Shown one piece after another: positions 13,475 through 24,459 of a stretch of 64,000 bases of DNA (its first letter is position 1; each line of letters starts with the position of its first letter). This DNA comes from Reticulascus tulasneorum (lineage: Eukaryota > Ascomycota > Sordariomycetes > Glomerellales > Reticulascaceae): assembly GCA_001557505.1 (NCBI GenBank), contig LSAX01000002.1, positions 3,286,001 to 3,350,000 on the forward strand. Direction: 5' to 3'. The notes beneath the pieces were generated by a model that ran no database searches, had not been told where the DNA came from, and worked only from the letters and a program-made list of their open reading frames with translations. Position numbers and translations under genes: made by a program.

Positions 13475-15577
13475 TCATGCGCCTTCCTGGAATGCTGCCT
13501 TGAGCCCCTCAAAATGGTCTTGCTGGTCTGTAGCCAATTTCCCACTCAGATCGCTGATAATAGTCAGAATCAGAGAGTAGTTATTGTACAGAAAGCGTTC
13601 TCGTTTCCGTTTGTCATTGCCAAATGACTGGCTGTGCTTCGTGAGGAACGCCTCAATCTCAGACCGTAATCGTCGAAGACTGGTAACGACCGGCTCATCA
13701 TCGCCGGCATCTGTGCTAAGCGTAAGTATTCCATGTAGCAGCTGGCCAAATCGCTGAGTCAAAACATGCGGCGCTGCGGACATCTTCGCCTGGTCTGCAG
13801 CGCGGGCACGCGTGGGCATGGAGTTTGTGAGCTGCCGTACGGATTCGCAGTGGTGATCCATGACGACCTGCAAGCGGGGCCAAAGTAGCATGTTGGTGGC
13901 ATTGATATAGCTGTCCACAACTGGCACTTTCCGTCGCTGAAGCTCAAAGGCTAGGTGTTGGTTAAGCCGAATGCAGAGAAGCAGCCCGAGAGCATCGTAC
14001 GTCTCGCCAACAAGGGATTTGGTGAGTGCCTGCCCGAGCGCGAATGTTGGTTCGAAGATATAAGCAAAGTGTCTCGAGACTGCCGCCAGGGACAGAGGAG
14101 GCGAGAAGAAGCTAGCCAGAAAGGTGTACTCCGCAGTCGCGTTGTCTACTATGGCAAGATTGAAGTTTCGAAAAGGCACTTCAAGATAATGAGTCGAGTG
14201 GTCTTCTTCAGCGAGGTATGATGATATTGCAGCTTGGTTGCTTGTTTTCAGTAAATCAACTCTCCGCCCTAAGTTGAAGGCATCGTGAGGGGGTCCGGCT
14301 GGCTTTGAGGCCGAAAGAACTGTTGACTTTCGAGAGGTCTCCTCATGCCCCAGAACATCAGTTCTAACAAGAGTGTGAAGCTTCAGTTTCTCCAACGCCT
14401 TTTGATATCGCGTAAATTGGTTGACGTAATACCACCTCATAGTGTTCATATATGCCTGGCATATCTCATTCGCTAATGTGGCATGATGTCGGTGCAGAAA
14501 TGGGTATAGCTCCTTGACTCTCAGAAAGTTTTGCTGCTGGATGATTTGAGCATTGATGTGAGGGGATCGAAGGGCCTTGATCTGGGCAACTAGATAGTCG
14601 CGTATTTGTTCAACAGCCTAACCAAATGAGTGACTTGACATCAGTTGTAGCAGGATTCTGTTGCTGACCTTTTGAATCAGCTTCTCCAATAGCGGCCCGA
14701 GATCGTCCCAGGCTTTGCTTTGACGGGAGCTTTCAGCATTCTTCCGATAGGAAATAGCTCTTTTGTCTATCTCAGCCAGCATCTTAACCCAAGACTCATC
14801 CACACGTCCCTCGGCTATCTTGGCTACAACAACAGGTGAGACACTGAGCTCTTCCACGACAGGCCCCAGGACTTTCTCCACAGCTTTCCGGTTCTCCAAG
14901 CGTATATTCAGAGCTGTTGATCGTGATTGCAATGACTCAATATCTGCTGATACTGCAGCTAGATCGTTTCGAAAGCTGGTCAGATTCAACTCGACTGAGC
15001 TGAGCACGCTGTCGCAGGCGCCGATGGACCGGTGCAAATCCTCAAACTTCGCCTTTTCGTTCTCATCTGTTCAACCATAAGTGAGCATGTGCCATGAATG
15101 GTCGCGTAAGAAGTTCCTACATTCGTCCACGGTCTGACGCCTATAGGCATCATCGTTGCCCGTCTGGAGCTCCCCGTCAGCCAACTCTCGTAACGTCAAG
15201 CCACAGAAGTCGAAGTCGACATCAAGGTCATCTATCGTGATGGAGCTTGTCGCGTCAAGATCAGATCCATTTGGACTGGTGTCAGCCCCAATGAGCTTCT
15301 TTAGCACCGCAACTGGCTCCGGCCCGTCGTACACCGTTTGCGATTGCTTCAAGTTTGATCCATTGATCTTCCGTGATGATGCCAGTAGAGACGTCGAAGA
15401 GTCATTCGAAGCTAGAGACAGGGTCGAACCCCTCGGCGTGTGACCTGGCCGTTGGGATGTGACATAGGGGCTAAGGTTACTCGAGGATCTCCTTGGGAGT
15501 GGGGAGTATGGTCGGCTGCCCGGTTGGGACGACGACGTGGACTGGTTTGACTGTCCGCCGAGGCGATCCAACCACAT
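13475..15577 (-). CDS. VPS52: GARP complex subunit Vps52 (Sac2 family)
   Basis: A 665-residue subunit of the Golgi-associated retrograde protein complex, which tethers endosome-derived vesicles at the trans-Golgi. Exons are 15121-15577, 14669-15066 and 13475-14617 (introns 54 and 51 bp). The Ser/Pro-rich start MWLDRLGGQS is typical of fungal Vps52. The coiled-coil core is spliced as DEYENEKAKFEDLHRSIGAC and continues with the LQSRSTALNIRLENRK signature of the family. The C-terminal half (RWYYVNQFTRYQKALEKLKL) is the Sac2 helical region. An in-frame GTG lies 24 bases upstream, but the ATG at 15577 gives the conserved N-terminus. The gene diverges from eIF5A and converges on the TBC gene, whose stop is 174 bp away. 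Confidence 0.95.
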
Positions 15578-16359
15578 AATGGTGGAGTCGAACAAAGACA
15601 CCTAAGAAATGAGGTCCCCGGTCAGTGTTCCCACCATGCCAATTGTGACGAGCAGCATAGATGATGCAACTGAACGGGTCGCAGGCTCTTGCATGTCGGG
15701 TTGGAAACACGAAGGCAGCTCCAAATCTGACGAGGCTGATGGACTCTCGGCAGACAACAATTTGATTGGCCAGTAGGGATAGCCACAGTTCATATTGCTG
15801 GCCAGATGTGGCGCAGCAAGCTACCGAGTTGCAGGAGAGTTTACTCCCTTGACGGCCCAGGGCCTGGGATTCTTGTGGTGGATGGGTAGGTACCTAACGG
15901 CCGGCGAGTTAGTCAGGCGGCGTTATTTGGGGGGCACTAAAAAGGCGCACAGGTTCACTGCCACGGAAATGTTGTCCCCTAAAATCACGGCCTGGAGGAT
16001 AAATACAGGGCAGTTAGTCCACGCGGTAAGGGGTAATCCACCCGGCCAGGTAGGCTACCGATCCCTAGGCAGGTAATAGGTACTACGTAGTAAGGAAGGA
16101 CCCTAGGAAAGACGGAGCGAACCTAGGTCGCTTCGAGCCCATACCAAACATCGCCCACCCAATAATAAATTGTCGAAAAAATAAAATCGCCTCTGGTTCC
16201 ATTTTTCCCCTCCTCCCGCGCACTTTCACGCTTTTTTCCTTCTCTTCAACTCTTACAAGCACCCAACCTTCGCCCTTCGGTGCATTCGATACCACCCGTG
16301 GCCGTCGCATATTCTCTCATTCCTCGCCCAAGAGATTCACTTCTTGTCAATTCCTCAAA
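15578..16359. other. Divergent promoter region VPS52 / eIF5A
   Basis: 782 bp between two divergent starts. The left part carries TAGGTA-like motifs (ggtaataggtactacgtag around 16069-16087), and the right part is the pyrimidine-rich eIF5A leader. No gene was seen. Confidence 0.7.
16202..16258 (+). promoter_or_regulatory. Pyrimidine-rich leader/core promoter of eIF5A
   Basis: A C/T-dominated tract (tttttcccctcctcccgcg, then cttttttccttctcttcaac) sits 100-160 bases before the eIF5A ATG. Such tracts mark transcription starts of strongly expressed translation genes in filamentous fungi. No TATA box is visible close by. Confidence 0.55.
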
Positions 16360-17163
16360 ATGGCTGACGATTCCCAGGTATGTACAGCTACTTTTTCTGC
16401 ATGTTTCGTTGGCCTGGGTCGAAAATACCACCCCGCATTGGGAGGAACCCCGCGACGCATCGGCACCAGCCTGCGCAAAGTTGCCAGCCACAGACTCGCT
16501 ATGTCTTGTGCCTCAACTTCTCTGCGCTCGCGATAGCTCCGGCCTTGCTAACACGCTTCTTCCTCGCAGCATGAGCACACCTTCGACTCGGCTGATGCCG
16601 GCGCGTCGACCACGTACCCCATGCAATGCTCGGCCCTGAGAAAGAACGGCTACGTCGTTATTAAGAGCCGTCCTTGCAAGATCGTCGACATGTCTACCTC
16701 CAAGACTGGCAAGCACGGTCACGCCAAGGTCCATCTCGTTGCTATCGACATCTTTACCGGGAAGAAGCTTGAAGATCTTTGCCCATCTACCCACAACATG
16801 GATGTTCCCAACGTCACCCGCCGCGAGTACCAGCTTGTAAGTCACACGATGCCCTGTTTGGCGCCTCTGGAGTCTGTCAACGCTAATCCGAGCCCCAGCT
16901 TGACATCTCTGACGACGGATTTCTCTCTCTCATGGCTGAGGATGGCGAGACCAAGGATGATGTTAAGATGCCCGATGGTGAAATCGGTGACAAGATCACC
17001 AAGCTCTTCACGACCGAAGAGAAGGATACCAGTAAGCCAGCCATCTTCCCACAAGTCTTATGTATTAGCCGGGGGCTGATGATTCGCAACAGACGTTGTC
17101 ATCCTTACCGCCATGGGCGAGCAGTCGGCTGTCGAAGCCAAGGAGGCTCCCCGCCAGAACTAA
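16360..17163 (+). CDS. HYP2: Translation initiation factor 5A (eIF5A, hypusine-containing)
   Basis: A 162-residue eIF5A, the factor that rescues ribosomes at poly-proline and other slow peptide bonds. Exons are 16360-16377 (only 18 nt), 16570-16836, 16899-17031 and 17093-17163. The hypusine loop [12 protein letters not shown] is intact; the modified lysine is about Lys54. The N-terminal SH3-like fold ends near YQL, and the C-terminal OB fold reads [12 protein letters not shown]...[12 protein letters not shown]. The start codes for MADDSQ joined to [11 protein letters not shown], the usual fungal N-terminus. The first intron is 192 bp, much longer than the others, and lies just after the start as in many highly expressed fungal genes. 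Deoxyhypusine synthase and hydroxylase genes are not in the window. Confidence 0.98.
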
Positions 17164-18043
17164 ATCTCACATCTTCTACGATCTCCCTGGCAGCGACCTT
17201 CCGCAGGTTATTGTTTTGTGGCGCCTCTTTCGGCAGATCTCGGCATGCTGGGGATATATCTTTTGATGTTTCTTGGTGCGCTCAGTACCCACGGGTGTCG
17301 CGAGGTCGTTGCGTAGAAGGTCTCTATCTGGACAGGAATTGATTTATGCTGGTTACATGGACTCAGCAACTGCAGACAACCCATCGCACACAGCTTCGTT
17401 TTCCTTTGTTGCCGGCCGCCTCCCAGTTTCTTATCAAGACTTAGCAATGGGATAGGTGAAAAATGGGAGAGCGTTTGCGGTGGCGACAGATCTGTCCTAT
17501 AGAATGCGACAAATTTTATCCACTTGTGCTGTGCAGGGTACTGCTGCATTGAAACATGTGAATTTGAACATGGCTGGTAAACTTGACCGATGTGGCTACC
17601 TGGATATCTCCATCTATCATCATAAATAAATGATAATAAATGACATGTGATTGCCCACAAGACTCCTCGATGTATACAATGCCGAATTCCAGGACCTGTG
17701 GGCCATCGGGTGAAAGAATGGCTGTTCCATCCAATTTGGGGTTGTCTAAGCCTTGTGGTCAGAGGAAGTAAAATCACGAGTTCTGTCGGTGAAGACGACT
17801 AGGCGGGTAGACGGGTAGCGTTGGTAGAAATTGATATTTTCAAATCCTGGCAACTTCGCAGCAATCACTCCCCAAACCTGACCGTATCAGTCATTGCCAA
17901 ATAACCACGAGACAAGCTCGAATGACAACATGCCATTTCCTAAGGCGGTGCTTATCCAGAATGTACATCCCAAAGGTCAAATCGACTACAGTTCTTATGG
18001 AAGTTAGCCCATTTGCAGCTTAACCTTCCTTGCGCTTATCAGC
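17164..18043. other. Intergenic, eIF5A 3' UTR and RRN7 promoter
   Basis: 880 bp between two plus-strand genes. A 189-codon minus-strand frame (17208-17777) lies antisense to the expected eIF5A 3' UTR and has no domain. No RNA gene or repeat was seen. Confidence 0.6.
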
Positions 18044-19900
18044 ATGAGTGGACGAAGGGAGCTGCGCAGATTCCCCAAGGGAGAACGCTGCCAGATATGC
18101 CGCACTCACAGATGGTATTCAGAAGGTGGTTTTAGGTATTGCAAAAATGGCCATCAAGTGGAGGTGAGCTATCCTGAGGATTCTTTTGTTGCACTTCTAA
18201 GAAGGTTTTCAGGGCTACGTCGAGTTTGAACTCGGAGACGAGGATTTTGGAGCTACAGGTCGAGTAGCTCGGAAGCAGAAAGAGGTCAAGGAAAGAGAGA
18301 AACGGGCCTTAGCTGGCCAGGCAGCCAGGGATCTGTATCTCGAATGCCTACAACTCACATTGAGAAAGCAGATTCTCTGGTTGATCAAAGACAAGGGCCA
18401 TAAGCAAGAGCTTGAGACTGTTGTCCGAGATTTGTGGGATCTTCGGATTCGTGGCAGCAGCGGCTTGATTGAGAACGAATCTGCCTCAGATGTGGAATTT
18501 ACGGTCTTCAGCTCTCAAACTAGTCTACCACATGACGACCATCCCATCAGTCGGTCGATCCGAGCACAAAGTTGGGCTCCCGAACGAGGTAGTGACTGGC
18601 CACTGCCTAGGCTGGCGGATTCGCTAGCGCTATGTGTTTTGGGGTGTGCTCTCTTGAGGATACCAACCAGGATTGGTGACTTTGTGAGATGGGCAAAGGA
18701 TGGGAACATCGTCTACAAGCGAGCGGTAAGCCTGGAGTCAAGATGTCAATGAGCCACGACTGACAGGGCATAGTATGACGAGCTACCCAGGGAAATGTGC
18801 GACAGATTGCCATCATATTACACCAGGATGTTTATGGCCGCTCGACTGGCAACGTTTGATAATGGAGAGCTACATTCTGCGACCATGGACCTAGCTCTCT
18901 CATTCCACCTGAATTATGATATGACCTTTCCGCCCCTGAACGACGTTCTAATGACCCTTCAATATGTTCATGAGCTTCGATTACCAAGTGGGTCATTTCG
19001 ACGAGATTCAAGTTCCTGACTGATCGGCATTAGTTGAGGTCGTCTCTGTCGCTCGACGGCTGCCCCCGATTCTGAATTTGAGTTACTCATTTCCGGTGGA
19101 GAAGCAGAGAATCCGACTGATAAATCACCCGGAACTGCTCCTCGTTTGTATACTTGTCATTGCGACAAAGCACTGTTTCCCATTTGAGCATTCCTCGCCG
19201 AAGCCCCAAGGAGACACCTTCTTCCAGCTACCGACACTGATTTGGGCAAAGTGGCATGAGATCATGGTTGCTGTCCAGAAGGAGCGGCAGGTCGAGAACA
19301 AGATTGACTACAGAAATGCTACTGCCGAACAAATCACATCCATGATTCCAGACGAACTTGAAGAGTACTTCTCGCAAATAGCGTTGCTGGTTGACAAGAA
19401 GGGTGAGTTGGGCAAAACATGATTAGCTCATCGAAGCATTAACACTGGTAGACGAAAATCACATCATCTCCAGATTCTTTCCCGCCGAAGCTCCGCGTCT
19501 TAAGCCACCCAAGATTGAAGCTGGAGAGTTGAAAAGCGATATGGAGCTTACCACCACTCAGTTAACAACTGTGACTTTCGCGGCCTCGGTGAATGAGAAT
19601 GATCAAGACCAAGATGTAAGAAACCCAAAGTCGCTGTACTACTCATACCGAACCATACAAGATCTACCAACAGCGGGCAAAACTTTCCTTGACCTTGCAG
19701 GTAATGCACCGATGAACTGTTGTGCACAACACGAGAGAGTTAACCGATCGCCAGCAAACCTTGCCGGAGTATCGTCTCCCTTGCTTCTGAGAGCTGTCTG
19801 CATGCTGGAAAGTCATGTTCAAACTTGGCAGGCGGAGCAGAGGAAAGCAGCTAGTCAGCGATTACAAGATTCCGATGAGGACATCGAGATGGAGCCGTAG
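18044..19900 (+). CDS. RRN7: RNA polymerase I initiation factor Rrn7 (TAF1B/TFIIB-like)
   Basis: A 554-residue protein in five exons: 18044-18163, 18213-18725, 18774-18987, 19034-19402 and 19452-19900. The N-terminus carries the Rrn7 zinc ribbon: Cys16, Cys19, Cys33 and His37 in CQIC...CKNGH. The text after it (QVEGYVEFELGDEDFGATGR) is the B-reader/linker region typical of this family. The rest matches the two cyclin-like folds of a TFIIB-type factor (LPSYYTRMF..., LNLSYSFP, LLVCILVIATKHCFPFE). In yeast, Rrn7 with Rrn6 and Rrn11 forms the core factor that loads Pol I on the rDNA promoter. A second Pol I factor candidate (RRN5-like) lies 18 kb away. Acceptors were fixed by conserved sequence and frame. 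Confidence 0.93.
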
Positions 19901-20418
19901 GACTCGAGGTCTTCCAATAGCCTCAGCATGTTATATCACCAAGCGTTAGATATGGGGGAGTCTTCAGGTCACCAGGACCTAACTTTCAGGGGCGGAGTGG
20001 CAATGCTAAGATAGACGGAGGCTATAATGCCTGGAGGCGACAAAATCCAATGCAGTGGCAGTACGCTGCATGCTTAGGAATATTACAAAAGAAAAATTTG
20101 CCTCAAATAGTGCGTAAGTTTGGCAAAGGCAACATCGCCCCCGTGTGTAGTTTGGAATATTTGGTCCCATCTTGGGCACTTTGATATGCGATGGGGCGCA
20201 TTTGCCGACAGGACGCAATAGCTACCCACCACCTAGGTCTGCATAAGGTAGAGAAGACCTACCCCACCAAACTCGCCTGGCGCCCCACTTCCATGTGACT
20301 CGCCTCGTGCCCTAGGGCTTAAAATCGGATCACCACCATCAATGCTGCCCCACCCAGTTATTGCAGCGATTCGAAGAACTTCCTTTTCACATCATCAGGT
20401 CACGAAAATACCGGCAAA
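19901..20418. other. Intergenic, ubiquitin-eL40 promoter and leader
   Basis: 518 bp before the first coding base of the ubiquitin-eL40 gene. It contains GGTAGAGAAGACCTACCCCACC and TAGGGCTTA motifs and ends in the 5' leader, which is joined to the coding sequence through an intron. No gene was seen. Confidence 0.6.
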
Positions 20419-21095
<677 letters not shown>

Positions 21096-21902
21096 ACGGT
21101 TCATCATGGATGCATGGTCTGCGTTTCGGCGTTCCGGAGAGGATGGCAGGGACTGTACCTTGATTCATCATCTGGCTCTTACTTCGCGATAGCACAGACA
21201 CACACTTTCTATCGGCAGCCAGTTCAATAAAGTCGGTTTCCTACCATGAATCTGGCTGGCAATGTCTTGACGAAGATGGGCGTCTTGAACAAACTCGATG
21301 TGACCTTCTGCTGCTTTCGTGCTCGCGTGCTCCCGTAACAATACACTTTCCACCTAGGTCGAGATGAGACATTTGGAGCACCAGAAGACAGTGTCGCGAC
21401 GGACACATCATGAGTCTTTCGAGTGATTTAGATGTTTTCCGAGGCAGTAAGCCCTTCGTCCTAGTCAGTTATAAACTATCTTACAACAGCTCTCAAGTAT
21501 GAGTCCATAAGAGTCGTGTGCCAAGTATCCCATATTCTGCCCGTTGCAATGGTTTTCATTCCAGTGTGGCAATTATACGCTGCAAATAACATGAGCTTTA
21601 TGGAATCAACCCATGTCTTCGAAACTCAAATTCACCAATGCCTTTGATATTGAGACTTACAATTGTGTTGACTGCTCTGAGGACGGACTTGATAAATGTA
21701 TAAGTGAGTGGAGAGTGGGGGTCGAGCCCGGAAGAGCTCCCTTCGTTTAAACCCCGGGGAATTGCATCTGTGGTATTACGACAAACTGTCCCAAGCTTGA
21801 AAGTATCATGGTGCCTGGCCAGTCGTCATCCCTACGAACACCACTGCAACATCACAACTCCATAGGGACTTGGATCCGTGTCCAAAAAGACCAAAAATCG
21901 CC
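21096..21902. other. Intergenic
   Basis: 807 bp between ubiquitin-eL40 and the YIP1-family gene. It is fairly A/T-rich, with no frame longer than about 63 codons and no recognised element. Confidence 0.55.
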
Positions 21903-22883
21903 ATGTCTGGATCAGGGTACGATGCTGTGGTGGACATAGATGACGAGGCAAGCTCTCCGCAAAGCTCTCTCCCCACCAGTTGACAAAGCCAGCTAACATT
22001 CGCTCAGGGTGATCTTGGCCACACAGATCTCCAAGAAGACCTCGAATTCCACAACTCCGACTTCGCAGACAACACTACAGGCGCGAGGAAAGCCCCGGCC
22101 TCGGGTCTCCCGCCGCCCGTCACTGCCTCCACGTCCTCCAAGCGCTTCCTCTGGAGCTTGTCGTTCTACTCGCAGTTCTTCGACGTCGACACCTCGGCCG
22201 TCACCTCGCGCTGCTGGGCGGCGTTATACCCGCGCGCCAACTTCCTCGATGTCCTAGAGGGGAATCCAGACCTGTACGGCCCTTTCTGGATCGCGACGAC
22301 GGTGGTCTTGATTCTTTTCTTGGGCGGAACTATCAGTCAGTATCTGGCGAAAACGGGGACCGCCCCGTTTGCGTACGACTTCCAGCTGTTGAGCGGTAGG
22401 TGGCTTGCACTCTTTTGAATCAAGTTTTCTAGACTAACGTGTTGCTTGACTGTAGGGGCCGCTGGACTGATATACGGCTACACTCTCGTCATCCCCGTCC
22501 TGCTGTTCCTAGCACTCCGATACTTCGGCAGCGAATCCGCCAATCTTCTCGAATGCTGGGCTTTGTACGGCTACTCTAATCTGATTTGGATTCCCGTCGC
22601 TCTCGTCAGCTGGTCGACCATCACGATCCTTAACTGGATCTTCGTGGCCGCCGGCTTCGGGCTCTCGGTTGCCTTCTTGCTTCGCAATCTATACCCAGTG
22701 CTCTCGGCAACCGATCGCCAGGTCAGCAAGGTGTTGCTGATTGTTGTAATCGTGCTGCATCTGGGCTTGTCCGTGTCTATCAAGTTCTTCTTCTTCGCGC
22801 ATGGTAGCCCTGTCGCGCCAGAGCCGGGCAAGACCACCCCAGTGCCTACGCCCGAGCCAACGGCCCCTCCACGGCTCTTCTGA
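21903..22883 (+). CDS. YIP1-family Golgi membrane protein (YIPF1/2-like)
   Basis: A 286-residue polytopic protein. Exons are 21903-21947, 22008-22395 and 22456-22883. The N-terminal cytosolic part is acidic (GDLGHTDLQEDLEFHNSDF) and precedes the YIP1 signature around FYSQFFDVDTSAVTSRCWAALYP and DLYGPFWI. Five hydrophobic segments follow (ATTVVLILFLGGTISQYL, AAGLIYGYTLVIPVLLFLAL, NLIWIPVALVSW, WIFVAAGFGLSVAFLL, VLLIVVIVLHLGLSVSIKFF), as in YIPF proteins, then a short Pro-rich tail. Family members bind Rab GTPases and shape ER-Golgi membranes. The first intron (21948-22007) has a GC donor, GAG|GCAAGC, because reading through hits a stop and no GT donor keeps DDEGDLGH in frame. Confidence 0.88.
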
Positions 22884-23084
22884 CCGGGTGTATGATTGAG
22901 GCGATTGTGCTGGGAGCCTGGCGTTGAACCATGGCATGGCTGGAGTTTATCATATGTAAAATAGCTCATCTATGGAATTTCGCTGTCTGGTATGGACCGG
23001 GCCTCCCTGGCCTCCTTTTAAGGTGCCCCCAAACTTGCCATAGATATAATAGTTCCACGTCCCATGCGCCAAAGTCCCCATGCC

Positions 23085-23798
23085 TTACGCCGAGCTATCC
23101 TGCTCTTTCCTAAATCTCTCAGCCTCTCCCCCGTTCTTCTCCCAGTCCAGCCAACTCCCTGGATACTCGCCCACGTTTTTGAACCCCGCCTCCCTTGCCA
23201 GCGCCGCCGCCGCCCGACTCCTCACGCCAGCCTTGCAGTATATCACCATCTCCGCATCCTTCGACGGCCGCTCAAACCCATACCGCAGCTCGAACTCCTC
23301 GTCCGTGACGTGGAAGCTCTCGGGCGCGGTGGTGATTGGTATGTTGATTGCGCCAGGGATCTTGCCTGTTTGTTGAAGCTCGCCTGGCTCGCGGGCATCT
23401 GGCAATGGGGAAACAGCGGTTAGCAAGATACCCGAGGAAGCAGAATGTCCGTGAGAACTAAACGGAAGGGCACGAACCGATAATGAGGACTTTCTTAGAT
23501 GCATCTTTCGCGAGCTCTCGGACCTGTCGCTCAACTTAGCATTAATCGATTGACTACATCGAGCATCATGACGAACCTGCTCAAAATTCCATATCTTGCT
23601 TCCCGTTGCAGCTATCTCATGGTGATCGTTGGCTTGAGAATAGAGTCTTGCTCTAATCGCTCTCCGCGGAGCTAGAATCGGGCGGGTTGATCGAATCGAG
23701 AATGGAGTTTTCGTTGCGACACAATGCCGAGAGATCTGTAGACCGGTTGGCCTGGCTACGAAGAGCGCGGAGGATAACAAAGCCCGTTTAGATGCCAT
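23085..23798 (-). CDS. Mitochondrial single-domain rhodanese (sulfurtransferase)
   Basis: A 193-residue protein, exons 23577-23798, 23478-23523 and 23085-23398. The Arg/Ser-rich N-terminus (MASKRALLSSALFVARPTG...) lacks acidic residues and looks like a mitochondrial presequence. The rhodanese fold follows: VLIIDAREPGELQQTGKIPGAINIP, then the active-site loop YCKAGVRSR with the persulfide-forming cysteine near residue 144, then the closing EYPGSWLDWEKNGG. It resembles yeast Rdl1/Rdl2 and TSTD-type thiosulfate sulfurtransferases; the physiological sulfur acceptor cannot be told. Introns are 53 and 79 bp. Together they add 132 nt, and retaining both leaves the frame open. The start at 23798 is preferred over longer non-ATG extensions. 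Confidence 0.88.
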   Translation of the reverse strand: MASKRALLSSALFVARPTGLQISRHCVATKTPFSIRSTRPILAPRRAIRARLYSQANDHHEIAATGSKIWNFEQVRHDARCSQSINAKLSDRSESSRKMHLRKSSLSVRALPFSSHGHSASSGILLTAVSPLPDAREPGELQQTGKIPGAINIPITTAPESFHVTDEEFELRYGFERPSKDAEMVIYCKAGVRSRAAAALAREAGFKNVGEYPGSWLDWEKNGGEAERFRKEQDSSA

Positions 23799-24459
23799 GT
23801 TGCTGAATTGGGAAGAAGGACTTGAGCGGAGTACGAGGCGTGGTTGCTTGCTGGAGCTTGCTGCTCGTGGAGGTCGCTCAGGTAGTCCACCAAAGAATCG
23901 CCGAACGCCCAGAGTAATCCACAGGCAAACTTTAGGCCCACTGATGTCACAGCGCTCGTTCAACTGCGGCACGAACCAAAGACAGCGCAAACAACAAAAT
24001 TCCAAGAATTCGTCCAAGGAATAAAAGACGGCCTTCAGGGTCTTGGTTTCATTTTCAATTCAATATGCTTCATGCTCTTTGCACCGCATGGCACCTAAGT
24101 ACATTCCCCATTGCACCACAGATCGAATAGACCGGAGTACAAGCTTCCTCCAATTGCAGTACTGTCACCCCAGCCACTCCGCTATGAAGATCCCATAAGG
24201 GGGAATATATACATGTAGAATAGTCATTACAATTAATAGGTCTATTATGTGATGCGCGGGCGAGCGAGTGATTTGGCAGCTGGGGACTTTCGTGCGTCTT
24301 CAAGGCGCAGCTTTCCCATGCTTGGCGTTTTATCTCACTCGGAGGAGGATCGCGCTAAGGATGGTTTCCCGTCTTCATGCCAGCACCGATCCTTGATTGG
24401 ATTGGGCGACGACCTGTCAGGGCTCAGCCTCAATGCTAATGCCATTTGGCTTATAAGTT
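23799..24459. other. Intergenic, rhodanese promoter / ERG5 3' end
   Basis: 661 bp between two minus-strand genes. Open frames on both strands here are short or are non-ATG extensions of the rhodanese frame. No element was recognised. Confidence 0.55.

Noticed and set aside
15578..15601. Upstream GTG start for VPS52
   Set aside because: Nuclear fungal genes rarely start at GTG, and the ATG at 15577 gives the conserved MWLDRL start.
17208..17777. 189-codon minus-strand frame
   Set aside because: Antisense to the expected eIF5A 3' UTR, composition is not protein-like and no domain is recognisable.
23799..24017. Longer N-terminus for the rhodanese
   Set aside because: The extension has no ATG at its start and would bury the mitochondrial presequence that begins at 23798.
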